This document shows, one piece after another, positions 48,138-60,560 of a DNA stretch of 64,000 nucleotides. Each line of letters starts with the position of its first letter. Positions within the stretch are counted from its first letter, which is position 1. The notes under the pieces are model-generated. The model had not been told where the DNA came from and ran no database searches. It saw only the letters and a list, made by a program, of their open reading frames with translations. The position numbers were made by a program, and so were the translations under genes. Source of the DNA: Talpa occidentalis (lineage: Eukaryota > Chordata > Mammalia > Eulipotyphla > Talpidae); assembly GCF_014898055.3 (NCBI RefSeq), contig NW_023601104.1, positions 45,381,199-45,445,198 on the forward strand, written 5' to 3'.

Positions 48138-49860
48138 GACTTAAGGAAATTATCAAAGCAAATTGCCCTTTGTATACGTATATGGTGACTAATATGGAAT
48201 ATTTAGTTCTATCGAGAGTATAAGTAATAGACTCAAAATTAATATTAATTTCAGGTCAACTGGTTAGGAACAGGAAGGCAGCTGGTTGGGTAAATTTATA
48301 TAAATCCTGGCGGACTTTCTCAATCTATGCTTCAGAGGAAAAACTTGTACATCTGCTAATTTTCCTTTTTCACTGTAAAAACTCATGTGGATATTTCCTC
48401 TCCATTTACCTTCACATCTTAGAACAGATGTTTAAGTGTTTTAAAGAATTAAGATTGTTTATAAAAATGTGGGTTTCTATTGCTTTTGCAAGGGAAGGAT
48501 GTCATGGTAGCAGTGATGCTTGGTGGCTTGAATAAATCACTTGTTTTGTTTGTGAATCCAGGAGGAATATTCAAAAAGTAAAAGAAAGTCTCAAAGAACT
48601 CTGAGGAAATGTGCTTAGTATATCAAAATAATAAACCTTTGCTCTTTGTGTTGAATTTTATAAACCCCTAATGAATAACAAATCATATTAATTTTCATAT
48701 TATTTCCCAGGATGGCTCTGGCAATATATTTTTGCAATATATAGTCTTAATCATGATACAGATACTTTTAATAGTTCTTAAGATAGGCATAATATTGGCA
48801 TGACTGTTGTAAATAATTAGTATCTGTGAATGACTTATCATTAGCTAATGAGTATCCTTATATACCAGTTTAAATGAAGAATTTGTCAAGAACTCTAGAA
48901 ATCTGCATATTAGTTACCACAATGCGGTACTGGCCTAGGGTAAAAATGTGAACATTCAGTGCTCAAAAATGTATCTTTAAAAAAAAAAAAAAAAAAAAAA
49001 AAACCACATTGGAGCTATGCAAGTATAGGGAAATGGTAAGACCATTTATGAATCAGATTTTTTGGAATTTGTGTGTTCTGGTACCCAGTAATAGGCATTC
49101 CCGAGGAATGCTTAGGAATGCTTCCTGAGGAAGAAGTGTAGTCTCACCTCAAGTTTGTAAGAATGGTGTCAGCCTGACTTTTGTTTGGTTACTTGGGCAG
49201 AGTGTGGCCTAGTAGATGATACCCTCCTGGAAAACAAAGTCAAGAGACAAATTGGCTCAACACTATTGGATTAGCTCAAACACAGATCATTGAATTGAAA
49301 ATGGACCTGCACAGTGGGTTGTATTAAGTCAACCAATGCTTGAGTATTATACATGAAAACCATAAATTAGATGATTTTTTAAATGAAATCAGCATTCTGC
49401 CTCAGAGTTTTGGATAGAAAACTGTTAACTATCAACTGACTGAGGCCAAAGGAGAGGATCTAGTAAGTTAGCAAATGATCAGCTAAAATAGAAATGTATT
49501 CATTGTAGCCAATAGTGACTTCACTGACTGAGGATACCTGCCACGCTTATAACATGGTATAACATGCTAGGGCAGAACCATGGTGTCAGTCTGTTCAGAA
49601 TGTTTCTTCCTACCACCTCTTGCCCTCTAGTCCTGAATGAGTCAGAAACCACACCATGGGAGTGAGGGGGAAGTTGAATGCAGTAAAGTAAGATACCAAC
49701 CATATGTCCTTTTCATCTTGGTTGGTCCAAGAAAGAAGAGAGAAGATTTAACTTTAAATCCAATTTAGAATATTATAAATTGTATTAGACTAGACAATCA
49801 AATATAAGATTCAATATTTTGTGAATGAAAGTGATAGTGAGATGATGTGTTATGTAAATA
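48138..49860. other. Unassigned DNA with a 25-base A run
   Basis: No gene was recognised. An uninterrupted run of 25 A at 48979-49003 follows the word TATCTTT. This resembles a SINE tail, but no SINE body precedes it. Confidence 0.55.
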
Positions 49861-50395
49861 CAATGGTCCTCAACCTTGATTACACATTGGGAGTTTTTAG
49901 AGTCCATATAATGTAGACCCCTCACCCAGAATTCTGGCTTAATTATTCTTTTGGGAGCCTATGCAACAGTGTTTTTATTTTAAAAATCTATTTCATTAAT
50001 GAGATATCTTTATTTTACATCCTTGTTTGTTGTTTTCACAGGATAGGATTTCTCCCTGCAGGTGTGGTCACCATAGCTTTCTTACCATCAAAGCACCCCT
50101 AGCCCTCCACTATACTCCTTTGTGCTTTCCCCCACCCCTCCGGTTTTCTCCCCGCCCCCTCCATTTCTCCTCTTGGATGCCTCAGATCTAAGGAGAACTT
50201 AATGATCAGATTTAAAGTATGTCTTTGATCCCTTACTTGGTTTCTCTTTGTTTCACATATAGGTGAAACCATACAATATTTATCTTTCTCCTTCTGGCTC
50301 ACTTAGGGTAATCCCTTGCAGTTCTTTCTGTAAGCAACAGTGTTTTTAAACCTTCCCATATGAGTGTACTTTTCAACCAGCATTAAGAACTACAG
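49861..50395. mobile_element. MER5A-like hAT (Charlie) element, split by an L1
   Basis: The left part (49861-49977) starts CAATGGTCCTCAACCTTG and passes TGTAGACCCCTCACCCAG and 'agaattctggcttaattatt'. The right part (50349-50395) ends 'tcaaccagcattaagaactacag', an approximate inverted copy of the start. Together they resemble the short non-autonomous hAT element MER5A, with near-complementary ends CAATGGTCCTCAA and TTAAGAACTACAG. It is interrupted by an L1 3' end at 49978-50333. Confidence 0.65.
49963..50348 (-). mobile_element. Short L1 3'-UTR insertion with 15-bp TSD, antisense
   Basis: The insert is 49978-50333. The plus strand has a T-rich start, CCCTCCACTATACTCC, 'ccccacccctccggttttctcc' (the complement of the G-rich L1 3' UTR tract), TGATCCCTTACTTGG and 'atataggtgaaaccatacaa', the reverse of an L1 end. 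GCAACAGTGTTTTTA is perfectly repeated at 49963-49977 and 50334-50348. Only about 355 bases of L1 were copied. Confidence 0.88.
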
Positions 50396-51587
50396 GCAAA
50401 ATCATGGTGCCTGTTGGAGTTTTCATCTAGGGAAGCAAAAGCAAGTTGTTACTTGTCAACAAATAAGATTATACAGCTTGATACAAAAATAGGGTTATGT
50501 TCATTCAGCGGATTAGTTACCCACTTACTATTCCATTTAGTTCTCATATCAGCACCATAAAGAAGTGGTTAGTAGCTCCATTGATGTCACACAGACAGAA
50601 AATACACATACCGTGTTCTTACCCAAATGTTGATGCATCTCATTATAAAAGGAAACAAATAGTTTATGTATTCAGAGAAGATAAATTTAGAATAGATTTT
50701 TTTAAAAAGTGATGTGAAAATTGTGCTCTTTTCGTTCTTGCCCAGATATGTGACTTCTTTATATAACTTTATCTCTTTTAATGCCCAGGTCAGTATCTCT
50801 TTTCTGTCTTCCAGTTTTCAGCATCATAATTCCACCCTGCCTTCCAACTCTAACATCACTCTCTTCTTATTGTATGACTTGGGTCAAAGAAATATCTCTA
50901 GTAACAAGCTAACATCTTCTCTTTATCTTCTAAGGAAACTGGATCAAAGAGCTTCAAGGGGTTCAGGCTAACAGTTTGTTCCCACATTTACCATGGAAAC
51001 TATAAATATGAATAAAATTTCTGTCAATTTACATGAAGAGTAAAGCACTACTGTGGCTAGTGTTCACAGGCTGGATTTTTCCCTTTCTCATATTTTCTTT
51101 TATTAATATATCAATTTTTTAAAAAATTCTTGAGCGTTGTCAGAGAGTAGTCAAAGACCTCTGAGAGTTATTGTCATTACATAAAAAGTAAAATTAACTT
51201 ATTAGTTTTACAAATGTAGTATCATTTTTGAGGTTGATTGATAATAAAGCAGTTGACTCATTTGAAAGGATAATACCATGATAATATTAGAAATGCTATC
51301 TATGTAAGCATATTTTTTCCTTTTTTTCCCAAATGTTATTCCACAATGGAAAAAGAAACATAGGAATTATTCGTGTCAGTTTTGAAACATGTTGCATTAC
51401 TAAAATACAAACAGCACTTCAAGCTTCTGTGTCTTTTCCATTTGATAAGTAGTGCCCTCTGGAAAACTAGGGTATAGGAACTACTTTTGGGGAATTTTGT
51501 GAGCAATAAACAGCCTTTACTCTGATCTAGTATTCTCATGCTTCCTGGCACACACACATACATGAATTCACACACATATACAGACAT

Positions 51588-51632
51588 GCATATATATATA
51601 TTATATATATATTATATATATATATATATAAA
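51588..51632. repeat. (TA)n microsatellite with ATT interruptions
   Basis: An AT-only dinucleotide stretch interrupted twice by TTA, preceded by short CACACA runs. It could extrude as a cruciform. Confidence 0.95.
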
Positions 51633-53385
51633 CTATTACTTCTTCTTGAAATGTTTATGTCCCAGCTCTTCATCCATCTTTCCTGCCCGATGTTATACTC
51701 TCCGTTGAGAATGTTAGTGTAAACTTCTAAGTGTAGCTTGGTCTAAGAGAATTCCACCATGGTAGTTATCAACTATTTGTGTCCTTAGCACTTTGAGCAA
51801 ATCTGCGCAAATAGTTTTCATTCTGCATTCTAATGTGAATAATATAGAATAAATCCTCTCTATTAGAATCAGAATCCTAAAAGACACCAACCATTTTCTA
51901 GGCATTATTTTATCCCTGAAGTTAGTTCAATCCCAAGAGTATAATAAATGATTAAGAAGCAATGAATGAAAGAATATGAAGAAGCCCTGGTAGTATTTGG
52001 GTCACAAGAAGATCATGATATCTGCCATTTATAGGCTGCTAATCAAATTTTACAGGGACAAAATTTTTAAAGATTATGGTCATGCTAGTAACTGTAAATA
52101 GATAAAAGTAGAGGTTTTGTGATTTATATACATAACTGATGGTTACAGATTTGTGAGATGGTTAGCTGATTTAAGAGTGAAGATGTTAAATTGGCTAATT
52201 GCTAAAGAGGTACATATTCTTTTTAACTAGTCTAATGGATCCTTTATTTCACTCTCATCCACCACTGAACTCATTATCTATAAATCAGAGAATTCTATAA
52301 ATTGAATTTGACCCACTGTATATATTAATAATGACTGTTTTTTGTGGTAAATTTAATTAACTCATTCTTTGATAGAGCAGCATTCCTTTAGAAAGAGGCT
52401 TCTTGATATTTTGCCAAAGTTTAAACAACAACAAAAATATAAGCTTCCAGTTTCTATAGGACTATGTATTTTCAAATACCTGCTCTTGTCATATGGAACT
52501 TGGGTAATATTTTAATAATTTTTTCCAAGCGTTACTCTTTTATATGAGAAATTAATTTGTAAAGTGAATTTACTTTAAGATTGCCTTATTTTATGACATG
52601 ATTCTCACTGGAACCATGCAGTAAGGCCTAATTTATTGAATAAGAAGGAGGTAAACAGTCTCAGACACAGTTAAGATCAGTGACAAAAGTAACTGATCTA
52701 ATAGCTATTTTTTTATTCAATAAAAGGATAAGATATAATATATAAAATGGATTCTCTGGGCACTAGGCAGTAGGTGGGTGCATAATAAATATACAAGTAA
52801 CCTTGCTTCGAATTCTTGAAAATTTATTTTCAAAAAGGATATAGACCATAACTATAAACAGTGTTGTAGATAATAAAAATATGTGGTGCCTGATCTCAAT
52901 CCTCCAAGTCTTCTGATTGAGATCACAATAATTCTCACCTTTTTTCCTGCATAGAAATAAATCAAAAGTAATCATCATACATTTACACAATACAAATATA
53001 TAGAAGAAGAGAACTTTATAAATTATTGATTACAGATTCTTAGTTGTACCTTCTATATTACTTCTTTAGGCACCTCCATTTCTGATTGAGTTGACATCAC
53101 TGCATGTTACTACACATAGACAAGTGACAGAATCTAAATTAGTCCTGTGGTCACATTGCTTCCTCTAAAAAAATGTAATACTATTGATAAATGCCCTCAC
53201 TTCCCTGCAAATCTATAAAGTACTTTGCAGTTTTTCCCTGAGTAGATTCTCCCTTAATATTACAAACTAATCCTTTAGTTAAAATATGAAAACAACTAAT
53301 ACCCACTTCTATTGACTAGGTCAAATTTACTTTGTGGCTCTCTTCTCTCTACATTCACACAGTATATATTTTTTTCCAGAATAGG

Positions 53386-53408
53386 GGTGTGTGTGTGTGT
53401 GTGTGTGT
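53386..53408. repeat. (GT)n microsatellite
   Basis: An uninterrupted GT dinucleotide run of about 23 bases, bordered by a G run on the left. Confidence 0.95.
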
Positions 53409-56400
53409 AAAAATGAGAGATCGATGTGGACAAAATAAAAATGTACATATAAATGTGTGTAACTATACTTATATATGTATATATAAAATGACACAAATTA
53501 GTGCTTTGCCTAACTTATTCCCAAAGATAATAATATTGATTGTAGAGGTGGAAATAATAGGTGAGAGGGGGAAAAATAAAAGAAAAAATGTTTGAATTCA
53601 TTTCAGTTACTTTGATTAAATGTTTTAAGTTTTCACTCTGCATTTAAAAAGAAACAGGTGAGGTCAACCAATGACATGTAACAGCAAATCACTGCTTTAA
53701 AGCATCATCCACTTTGCACCCTCATTTTCATGTTATAATTTCCCTTCCTATTCATTGCAAGCTCTTACAGAAAATGACTTCTAATACATGCAGCACTTTG
53801 GCTATTATAGAAATGCCTGTTATTATATATTATAGGTCCAGCTATTCTGCATTTTATCTTCCATGACTTTCTTTAATGATAGAGCATTGTGTGCAGTGAG
53901 CACATATCTGTGTGTTTCAGGTGAATATATTGGAATTGTTCAAAGCTACTGTGTATGGCAAGTAGACTTTACTAGATGAATGATGTTTCTCACTGTAATT
54001 TGGAAAGACTCAGTGACTGTTAGAGAAAGAGCTTACACAGACTTTTCTGTCATGTAGGAATAGAGTGGTTTTACCTTTGTCCTGTTAACCAGCTGCCCAG
54101 AGAGTAGATAACAGTGGTCAGAGATAGTCCTATTATCCAAATGGAAGCATTAGTGGCGGTATTCATCTGCTATTCCCAGCACAAAGGAACCTCCAATTTT
54201 CCTCTGTAATCCCCCAATTCCTTCCTAAGTTTAGTAAAAGAATCACTCATTATAATATGCACACATTACAATTCTCTCATCTATTCACCAAGTAGTTATA
54301 AAAGCACACAAAATCTTTTGTTATTTTTTTGATCTACACAACAAACTAGAACACACCTCTAAATCACGTATAAGACAAATTGTCTTTTCACGATATCCAC
54401 TGCTTTGTAACCTGGCATTTCTGAATTTGGACATTCTTTTCAGCAGGGTACCTGTTTTGCTATGCGGCATCATTTTTTTCTGCCCTTCAAGAGAGCATTT
54501 ATTTTTAAAGGCAATATGTTTAATGAGTTATTTCTGTACTTCAAATGAGGTGCTCCTTCTGTATTTAAAGTTTAATTCAATAGTTCATTTAGAAGACATT
54601 CAAGGTTCATTAGAATGGAAGTTTAACTATTTTAAAAATGAAAGTTGACTACCCTATTGACTCTTCTGTGTTTTTAATTAAAATATCACATTTTTTGAAC
54701 TGAGATTTACCTAGGTCACTTAAACTGAGTTACTGAGAATGCCACTGAGAGAATTAAGTTATTTTAAAAGGGAGAGAGAATTTGAAAAGGGTATACTGAT
54801 ATAATTAATTTGAATTTTTTTATTATTGTTATGAAAGTGACTGGCACATGAAAGTGGCAATCTTGTGTACAGAGATATGGAGCTTAGAATTTCTGTATTA
54901 AAGCTAGAGACGTAGATTTAAGAATCATTCACATTTATGTAATAAGTTATATTACATAATTCCATTCTCTAAGAAAGCCAGCTATAAGACAATGAAATGG
55001 AAATATTACAACTAAGAGATAAACTAGGGAAGGAAAGAGACAGAAATAATACATGAAATGGGTTAGACTTTGTGTGAGTGTTTTGCCTCCATTATTAATC
55101 ATCCCAATATTTCCAATTAATCAATATTACAAATTTGACAGGTGAAAGACTTTGGGTGTGATTGAGCCAGCTCTAGTCATTAATATATGGAAGATATAAA
55201 GGAAAAATGGTAAGGGAAAGAAAAGAGAACAGAGTATTGTGCTAGGAAGAAAAAGCAAAAAGAGTTTAAGAAAGGCCTAGATGAGGAGTTCTCAATGTCA
55301 AATACCAAGTGTTGAAATTTATACCTGACTAAGGACTGGTAAGAATGCTTAACATCTGGGTATAAAATTAGTGTTTGTTCATTTGTTTTGGCATTTGCTA
55401 TTTAGAGTACAAAGTCTTCATTAAATTTTTCAAAAATGTTTATTGGTTGAGCCTAAATTTTTTCATCTTCCCCAGGGCGTTACTTTATTTTTCTTTTCAT
55501 ATTCCCTGGCACTTGAGTGAAAATTTTGTATAGAACCCAGAACATAAACAGAAAAAGCTGCAATATTCAATACTCTGAACAGCGTCCTCCACTGCTAATG
55601 AGTTACATGCTTTCCCCAGTCTCTGAAAGTAGAGCATTTCTTTGAATACTTTTCTCAGTTTAAATTGCACAAAACAAAGAATCATTACCATTACTTTATA
55701 TGAAAAAAATTGAGTATCCCCAGATCCAAAAAATAACCTCCCAAATCATATCAGATAACACATAAGATCCAAAACAACACTAGCATAATATAAAAGGAGG
55801 GATGATATGATAAATACATGAATACATGGTACAAAGTAGTACCGAAGGAAAGAGCTTGGAAGTGCCATTGTCACTGCTCAGACTGTTCTGCCTGCCTCTA
55901 CAATAGCTGCTGCAAAAACAATGCTGAGCACTGTTGACCTTAAAACGTAGGCAGCCAATTCTTTTACCAGCAAAAAATAGATGTCTCTAGAAACAATAAC
56001 AAAAAGCATTTTGGAAAGTATGGTCTTATGGAATAACACAGGCACACTTCCTCAGAACAAAGAATGAAATATTCTATACAGATTTTAGAGGGATTATTAT
56101 AAATGAAGCATCCTTTGGAGGAAACCAGACATTTGAAGTAAAGTGGCCTTTCACTTGTTGGGTTGTGGCATTCTCCCATTGGCTGAACATTACTAGGCAA
56201 GGAGATGTGACCTCCTTTCTACCTCTGGGTCAGCAAAGTCACTCACGGGCATGTCTCTCTAGGTTAGAGTCTAGTGTATGCTGAGTGAACATGCATGAGA
56301 ACTCTTTCAGCACCCCACAGCATTCAGTTGAAATTTATGTATATTAATTTACACAGTACATTTTTCTTTTTGTTGCAAAGCTAAAATCCTCTTTAGATTT

Positions 56401-56679
56401 CAACTAGCAAAAACCTAGCAAGGTGTTTTCTAATAATCAGGAATGTAAATCAAACTTTCAAAAAGGAGGGCTATTGGTATGATGTTAAGATGTTGAAATG
56501 GAAATAGAAGACAAATGTGATAGTTATTGCAATGTGGTATAGGCCACTTCTAAATTTCATAATCTTTTAAAGATGTAAGGTAGCCTTGGAACATAATATT
56601 ACCACTGTGTTCTGACATAGGACTTATTTATGCTCAGCTTTAGAGTTATTAATGGAATCTTCCAAAGTTGTTGTGTCAG

Positions 56680-57015
56680 TTCATATTCTCTGACCAGAAA
56701 AGTGTATAAATTTAAGTTATTTCACACCTTCACAAATATTTACCATTACAAGTGTTCATATTTTAAATAATTCAGTAACTCTGACAATTATTTTATAATT
56801 TATATGAGCTTTTAATTTGCATTCCCTTGATGATTATGAGGTTTTCCTATATTGTCCTTATGATGAATTTTCTGTTAGTTGGTCCATTTTTTACATTAAA
56901 CAACTGTTTTTATCTTATTGCTTTGTAGGAGTTCTTTACATATTTTTAAGATGGAGGTCTTTGTACATATATGTAATGGCAATAATTTATACTATTATGT
57001 AAATTCTCTTTATAT
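56680..57015 (-). mobile_element. Fossil L1 ORF2 C-terminal region, antisense
   Basis: The plus strand gives 'tttcacaccttcacaaatattta', 'gcttttaatttgcattcccttgatgattatgagg', 'ctgttagttggtccattttt' and 'gctttgtaggagttctttacatattt', in the reverse L1 order. The frame is broken. Confidence 0.85.
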
Positions 57016-57119
57016 ACTTTAAAAATTAACTTGATAATTGAAAATTAATGTCTAAACCTTAGTTTACTTTATGGTCCTTTGTTTTCTAAAGTTCATTTGC
57101 ATAACTCAAAATTACAATT

Positions 57120-57440
57120 TTTTTCATAGCTATTGTGAATGATGTTACAATGAATATAGGAGTGCAGTAAATCCTTTGAAATAGTGCTCAAGTGAGTGGA
57201 TAGGAGATACAGTATATACAATGGTATACTACTCAGCCATTTAAAAAAAAAATGACATTTAAAACAACACAGATGGAACTGGAGGGGATTATGCTAAAGG
57301 AAATAAGTGAGAAGGAGAAAGAAAATACTGGATGGTGTCACTTGTATGTGGAATATGGAGAAATAAAGGGTCAGATATAATGAAACTAGCAATAAACCCT
57401 AGAAATCTGACTGTAGAACTGAGGCTATCAGAGGGTAAGA
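57120..57440. mobile_element. Rearranged fossil L1 3' pieces
   Basis: 57120-57165 is antisense ('agctattgtgaatgatgttacaatgaa'). From about 57190 the strand switches to sense, with ACAATGGTATACTACTCAGCC, 'cagatggaactggaggggattatgct' and 'GAAAATACTGGATGGTGTCAC', followed by a 3' UTR. This could be the junction of an old 5' inversion or of two insertions. Confidence 0.75.
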
Positions 57441-57454
57441 GCTTTCAGTTTGAT

Positions 57455-57975
57455 ATAGTAATCATTATGAAAATCTCAATGGCATTCCTGGTAAAAATAG
57501 AAAAAAAAGTCATGAAATTTATTTGGAACTTCAAAAGACCCCAAATAGCAAAAACACTCCTGAGGGAATAAAAGGAATAAAAATAAAGGTATAACACACC
57601 CTACTTCAAACTTCATTACAAAGTGATGGTAAATAAAACTGCATAGTATAAACTAGAAATAGACACACAAACCAGTGGACAGAATTGAGAGTCCAGAAAT
57701 AAAACCACATCTATATGAAAAAATAATTTTCACCAAAGGCACTAAGGGTATACAATGAGGTAAGTAAGCGAACTTTTCAATAAATGCTGTTGGGAGAACT
57801 GGACAACCACATGTTCAAGAATGATTCTAGACCACTCCCTAAAATCATACCTAAAATAATGATTCAAAATGGACTAAAGACTTGCATGTAAAACCTGAAA
57901 TTATATAGAGAAAAAAAGTGATGATCTTCACATTGGCCTTGGAGATGTGTTGAGAATCTGAATGTCAACATCAAG
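57455..57975 (+). mobile_element. Fossil L1 ORF2 segment, sense
   Basis: The sequence 'atctcaatggcattcctggt', 'aatttatttggaacttcaaaagaccccaaatagc', 'actggacaaccacatgttcaag' and 'aatggactaaagacttgcat' is ORF2 downstream of the reverse-transcriptase domain. It lies to the right of an L1 3' end, although it belongs upstream in the element, so it is a separate insertion or a rearrangement. Confidence 0.85.
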
Positions 57976-58109
57976 GAACATAAGCAAAAATATACCAATT
58001 GACTAGATTTAATCATTATTTTATGATATACATGTATGTTTAAAACTAGCATTTAAGGTTGGCTTTAATATGTAGTAAGGGTCAGGATGCTCTCATAAAA
58101 CTTTCTACT

Positions 58110-60055
58110 CAATTGACCTGAAATATTTGTTAATATGACTGTCCTTTGGCCACTGGATCCAGGCATATTTTTTTTCATAAATAATGTGATTATTTACATA
58201 AAATTATAGATTATAATCCAATATTGATGTTTATTGATGAATCAGTGTCACATTAATTAGCATTAATTTGTAGCTGGACTTAATACCTGGAATTTTAATT
58301 TCTTCAGTTCACTTGTTTATTTTTATTTTTCTCTAGATTTTGTGAAACCCCATATTAATGCAAGATACCACATTAACTTTCATAAGTAAATATTGGAATG
58401 TTTCATTTTGGACTGAGTACATATATAGATCATATTGAAGACCACAGATTAGAGTCTTCTAGCCATTAATGTATCTATTCATTTATCTAGGTCTTCCTTA
58501 ATTTTTCATTGTAATCTCTCAGTGTAATCTTATGGACAGAAGACTTGCATATCTCCCATTAGACTTATTCTTAAGAGTTTTATGCAACTACAAATTTTTA
58601 TTTGTTTCCAATTACTTTTTCTAGCATATGAAATTATGTTGATTATTTTATCTTGTATCGAGAGAATTTCTTATCTATATTTTAGAATGCATCTTTTGGG
58701 ATTTTTTTGCATCCGAGAGTCATGACATCTTTTCATATAGTTTCTAACTTCCAAGATTTTTATATTTTACTTATTTTTCTTAGGAAATACGTTGACTAGA
58801 AGAATAGTGGACCATCATCATTTCTTCCAAGCTGCAGTGGAGAAAACTTTCTATATTTTACCAGGTATAGTGCTCATTCAATTTTTTAATTTTGTTTTTT
58901 CTTAGATTTATTTGTCAAATGAACTGAGTTCCTCTCTGTTCTAAGATTACTGAGGCTTTGCTGTTGTTTTAATCTGAGAAAGGATTTTAAAGATCTCAAA
59001 TGCTTCTGCTGCTGCACATAAAAGATGTCTTTTTTTCCCTTTATTCCATTAATATGATGGCATTGATTGATTTTCAAATATTATATGTTTCTTTTATCCA
59101 TAAATTTTACTTTGTCATGACATATTATCTTTTTTATACATCACCAGATTCAAATTGCTACTGTTTTATTTAGGAATTTTAATGTTACCCACAGATGTTA
59201 TCTTTAATATTCCTTATTGCATTGGTTTTGTTAGGCTTAAGTACAAGGTAATGTTGATTTCATAAAATAAGTTAGGATACTTGCACTTTACTATAATTTT
59301 CAAACAAAATCTGATGTTAATGTTGCTTCAAATATTTGAAAACATTCATCAATAAAATAATCCAGTCAATGAGGGAAATTTTGCTGTGTGGTTTGCATTG
59401 AAGATACAATTATTTCGACAGATTTAGAAATTAGAAATTTTTTTCTGTTTTTCTGGTGTCAGTTTTACTAATTTCATTTTTCATGTAATTTTCTCATTTC
59501 TATCTATGTTGTAAAATATATTGGCATGTGATCTTTAATAACAGGTTTTTATTTTGTCTTATTTATTAGGGTTTTATTCTGATTAGGGTAATTGGTCATT
59601 TTCATTTAATTAGTTTGGCTAGAGATTTATCAGAATTATTCATCTTTACCGGGCCTCCCTGGTGGCATAGTGGGTTGAGCACAGCACTGTGAAGCTATCC
59701 ACAGCCCCTGCAGCACGGGTTCAATTCCTGGCCAGCCAAGGAGATTTCCACATGGTGCAACAGACCTCTCCTGCCTCGCCTGCTGCTCCCCTCAGCAGTG
59801 CTTTCAGTCCATCTGCCTGTTCTGCTCCCCGCTCTGTCTCTGGTGAATCCTCTCACCCTCCCATACCTCTGGCCTGTACTCTAGCTATTGTATAAATAAA
59901 AAATAAATCTTTAAAAAAAAAGAATTATTCATCTTTACCAAAAAAAAAAAAACTTAAATATCTTCAGTTACATAATTTATACACACCATTATTTCACTAA
60001 TATTTATTTATATTTTAATGTCTATTTCTTCTTTCTACTTACTTTGATTATATAG
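58110..60055 (-). mobile_element. Long fossil L1 ORF2, antisense, interrupted by one SINE
   Basis: Reverse L1 words run through the whole stretch: 'agcattaatttgtagctgga', 'tctaggtcttccttaatttttc', 'aatatgatggcattgattgatttt', 'gttgatttcataaaataagttagg' and 'ttaatgtctatttcttctttctacttactttg'. The SINE at 59651-59920 interrupts it near its right end. It is diverged, with no long frame, and covers ORF2 around the reverse-transcriptase domain. Confidence 0.82.
59632..59939 (+). mobile_element. tRNA-head SINE, type B, with 19-bp TSD
   Basis: The element is 59651-59920. It has GGGCCTCCCTGGTGGCATAG, a B box GGTTCAATTCC, the type-B word CCTGGCCAGCCAAGGAG, and a tail with AATAAA, TCTTT and A residues. 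AGAATTATTCATCTTTACC is perfectly repeated at 59632-59650 and 59921-59939, the longest TSD of the window. It lies inside the antisense fossil L1. Confidence 0.97.
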
Positions 60056-60101
60056 AGATATATATACACACACACATATATGTACATACACACACACACC
60101 A
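60051..60101. repeat. Compound (TA)n/(CA)n microsatellite
   Basis: Alternating TA and CA dinucleotide runs between the end of one fossil L1 and the start of another. Confidence 0.9.
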
Positions 60102-60124
60102 TAAGTTCACTAACAAAATAAAAT

Positions 60125-60560
60125 GGAAGATCTCTTTTTATTTTTTTTTTAACTGAGATGACATTGATTACAACTCAGTATATTATTCAGAGATATAGGT
60201 TTGTTAAAAAAAAAAAAAAAGCCATACATTACCATAGCATGCCTACCTGTAGTCTTCCAGTATAGTCAACTGTGTGTGCCTCCTCCACACTTGGCTCTTC
60301 ATCCCCTTCTGGTGTTCCCAATTTTACAGTTAGACTTCTAAGTCTTATTTTTGGTTTGGTTTTGCCCAACCCTTTATTGTATTTATCTTAATCTACTCTC
60401 ATTGAAACCATCCACTATTTGTCTTTTTCCTTCTGGTTTAATGTACTTAGCATAATCTCCTCCCCCTCTGTCCCATCCATGTTTTTGTGAAAGGCAAGAG
60501 TTCATCTTTTCTTAGAGCTGAGTAGTATTCCATTGTGTATATACCACCTTTTAATTATAT
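60125..60560 (-). mobile_element. Fossil L1 3' end, antisense
   Basis: A T-run at 60140-60151 (the A tail) is followed by the reverse of an L1 3' UTR and ORF2 end: 'TTCATCCCCTTCTGGTGTTCC', 'ctttttccttctggtttaatgtacttagcataat', 'ctgtcccatccatgtttttg' and 'gagctgagtagtattccattgtgtatat'. A run of A at 60206-60221 lies inside it. Confidence 0.88.

Larger units (their letters stand above)
50396..56675. other. Unassigned AT-rich DNA with simple repeats
   Basis: No gene and no clear transposon in 6.3 kb. Simple repeats are a CA/TA compound run at 51550-51632 and a (GT)n run at 53386-53408. Frames of up to 87 codons show no domain and some cover the GT repeat. Confidence 0.55.
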
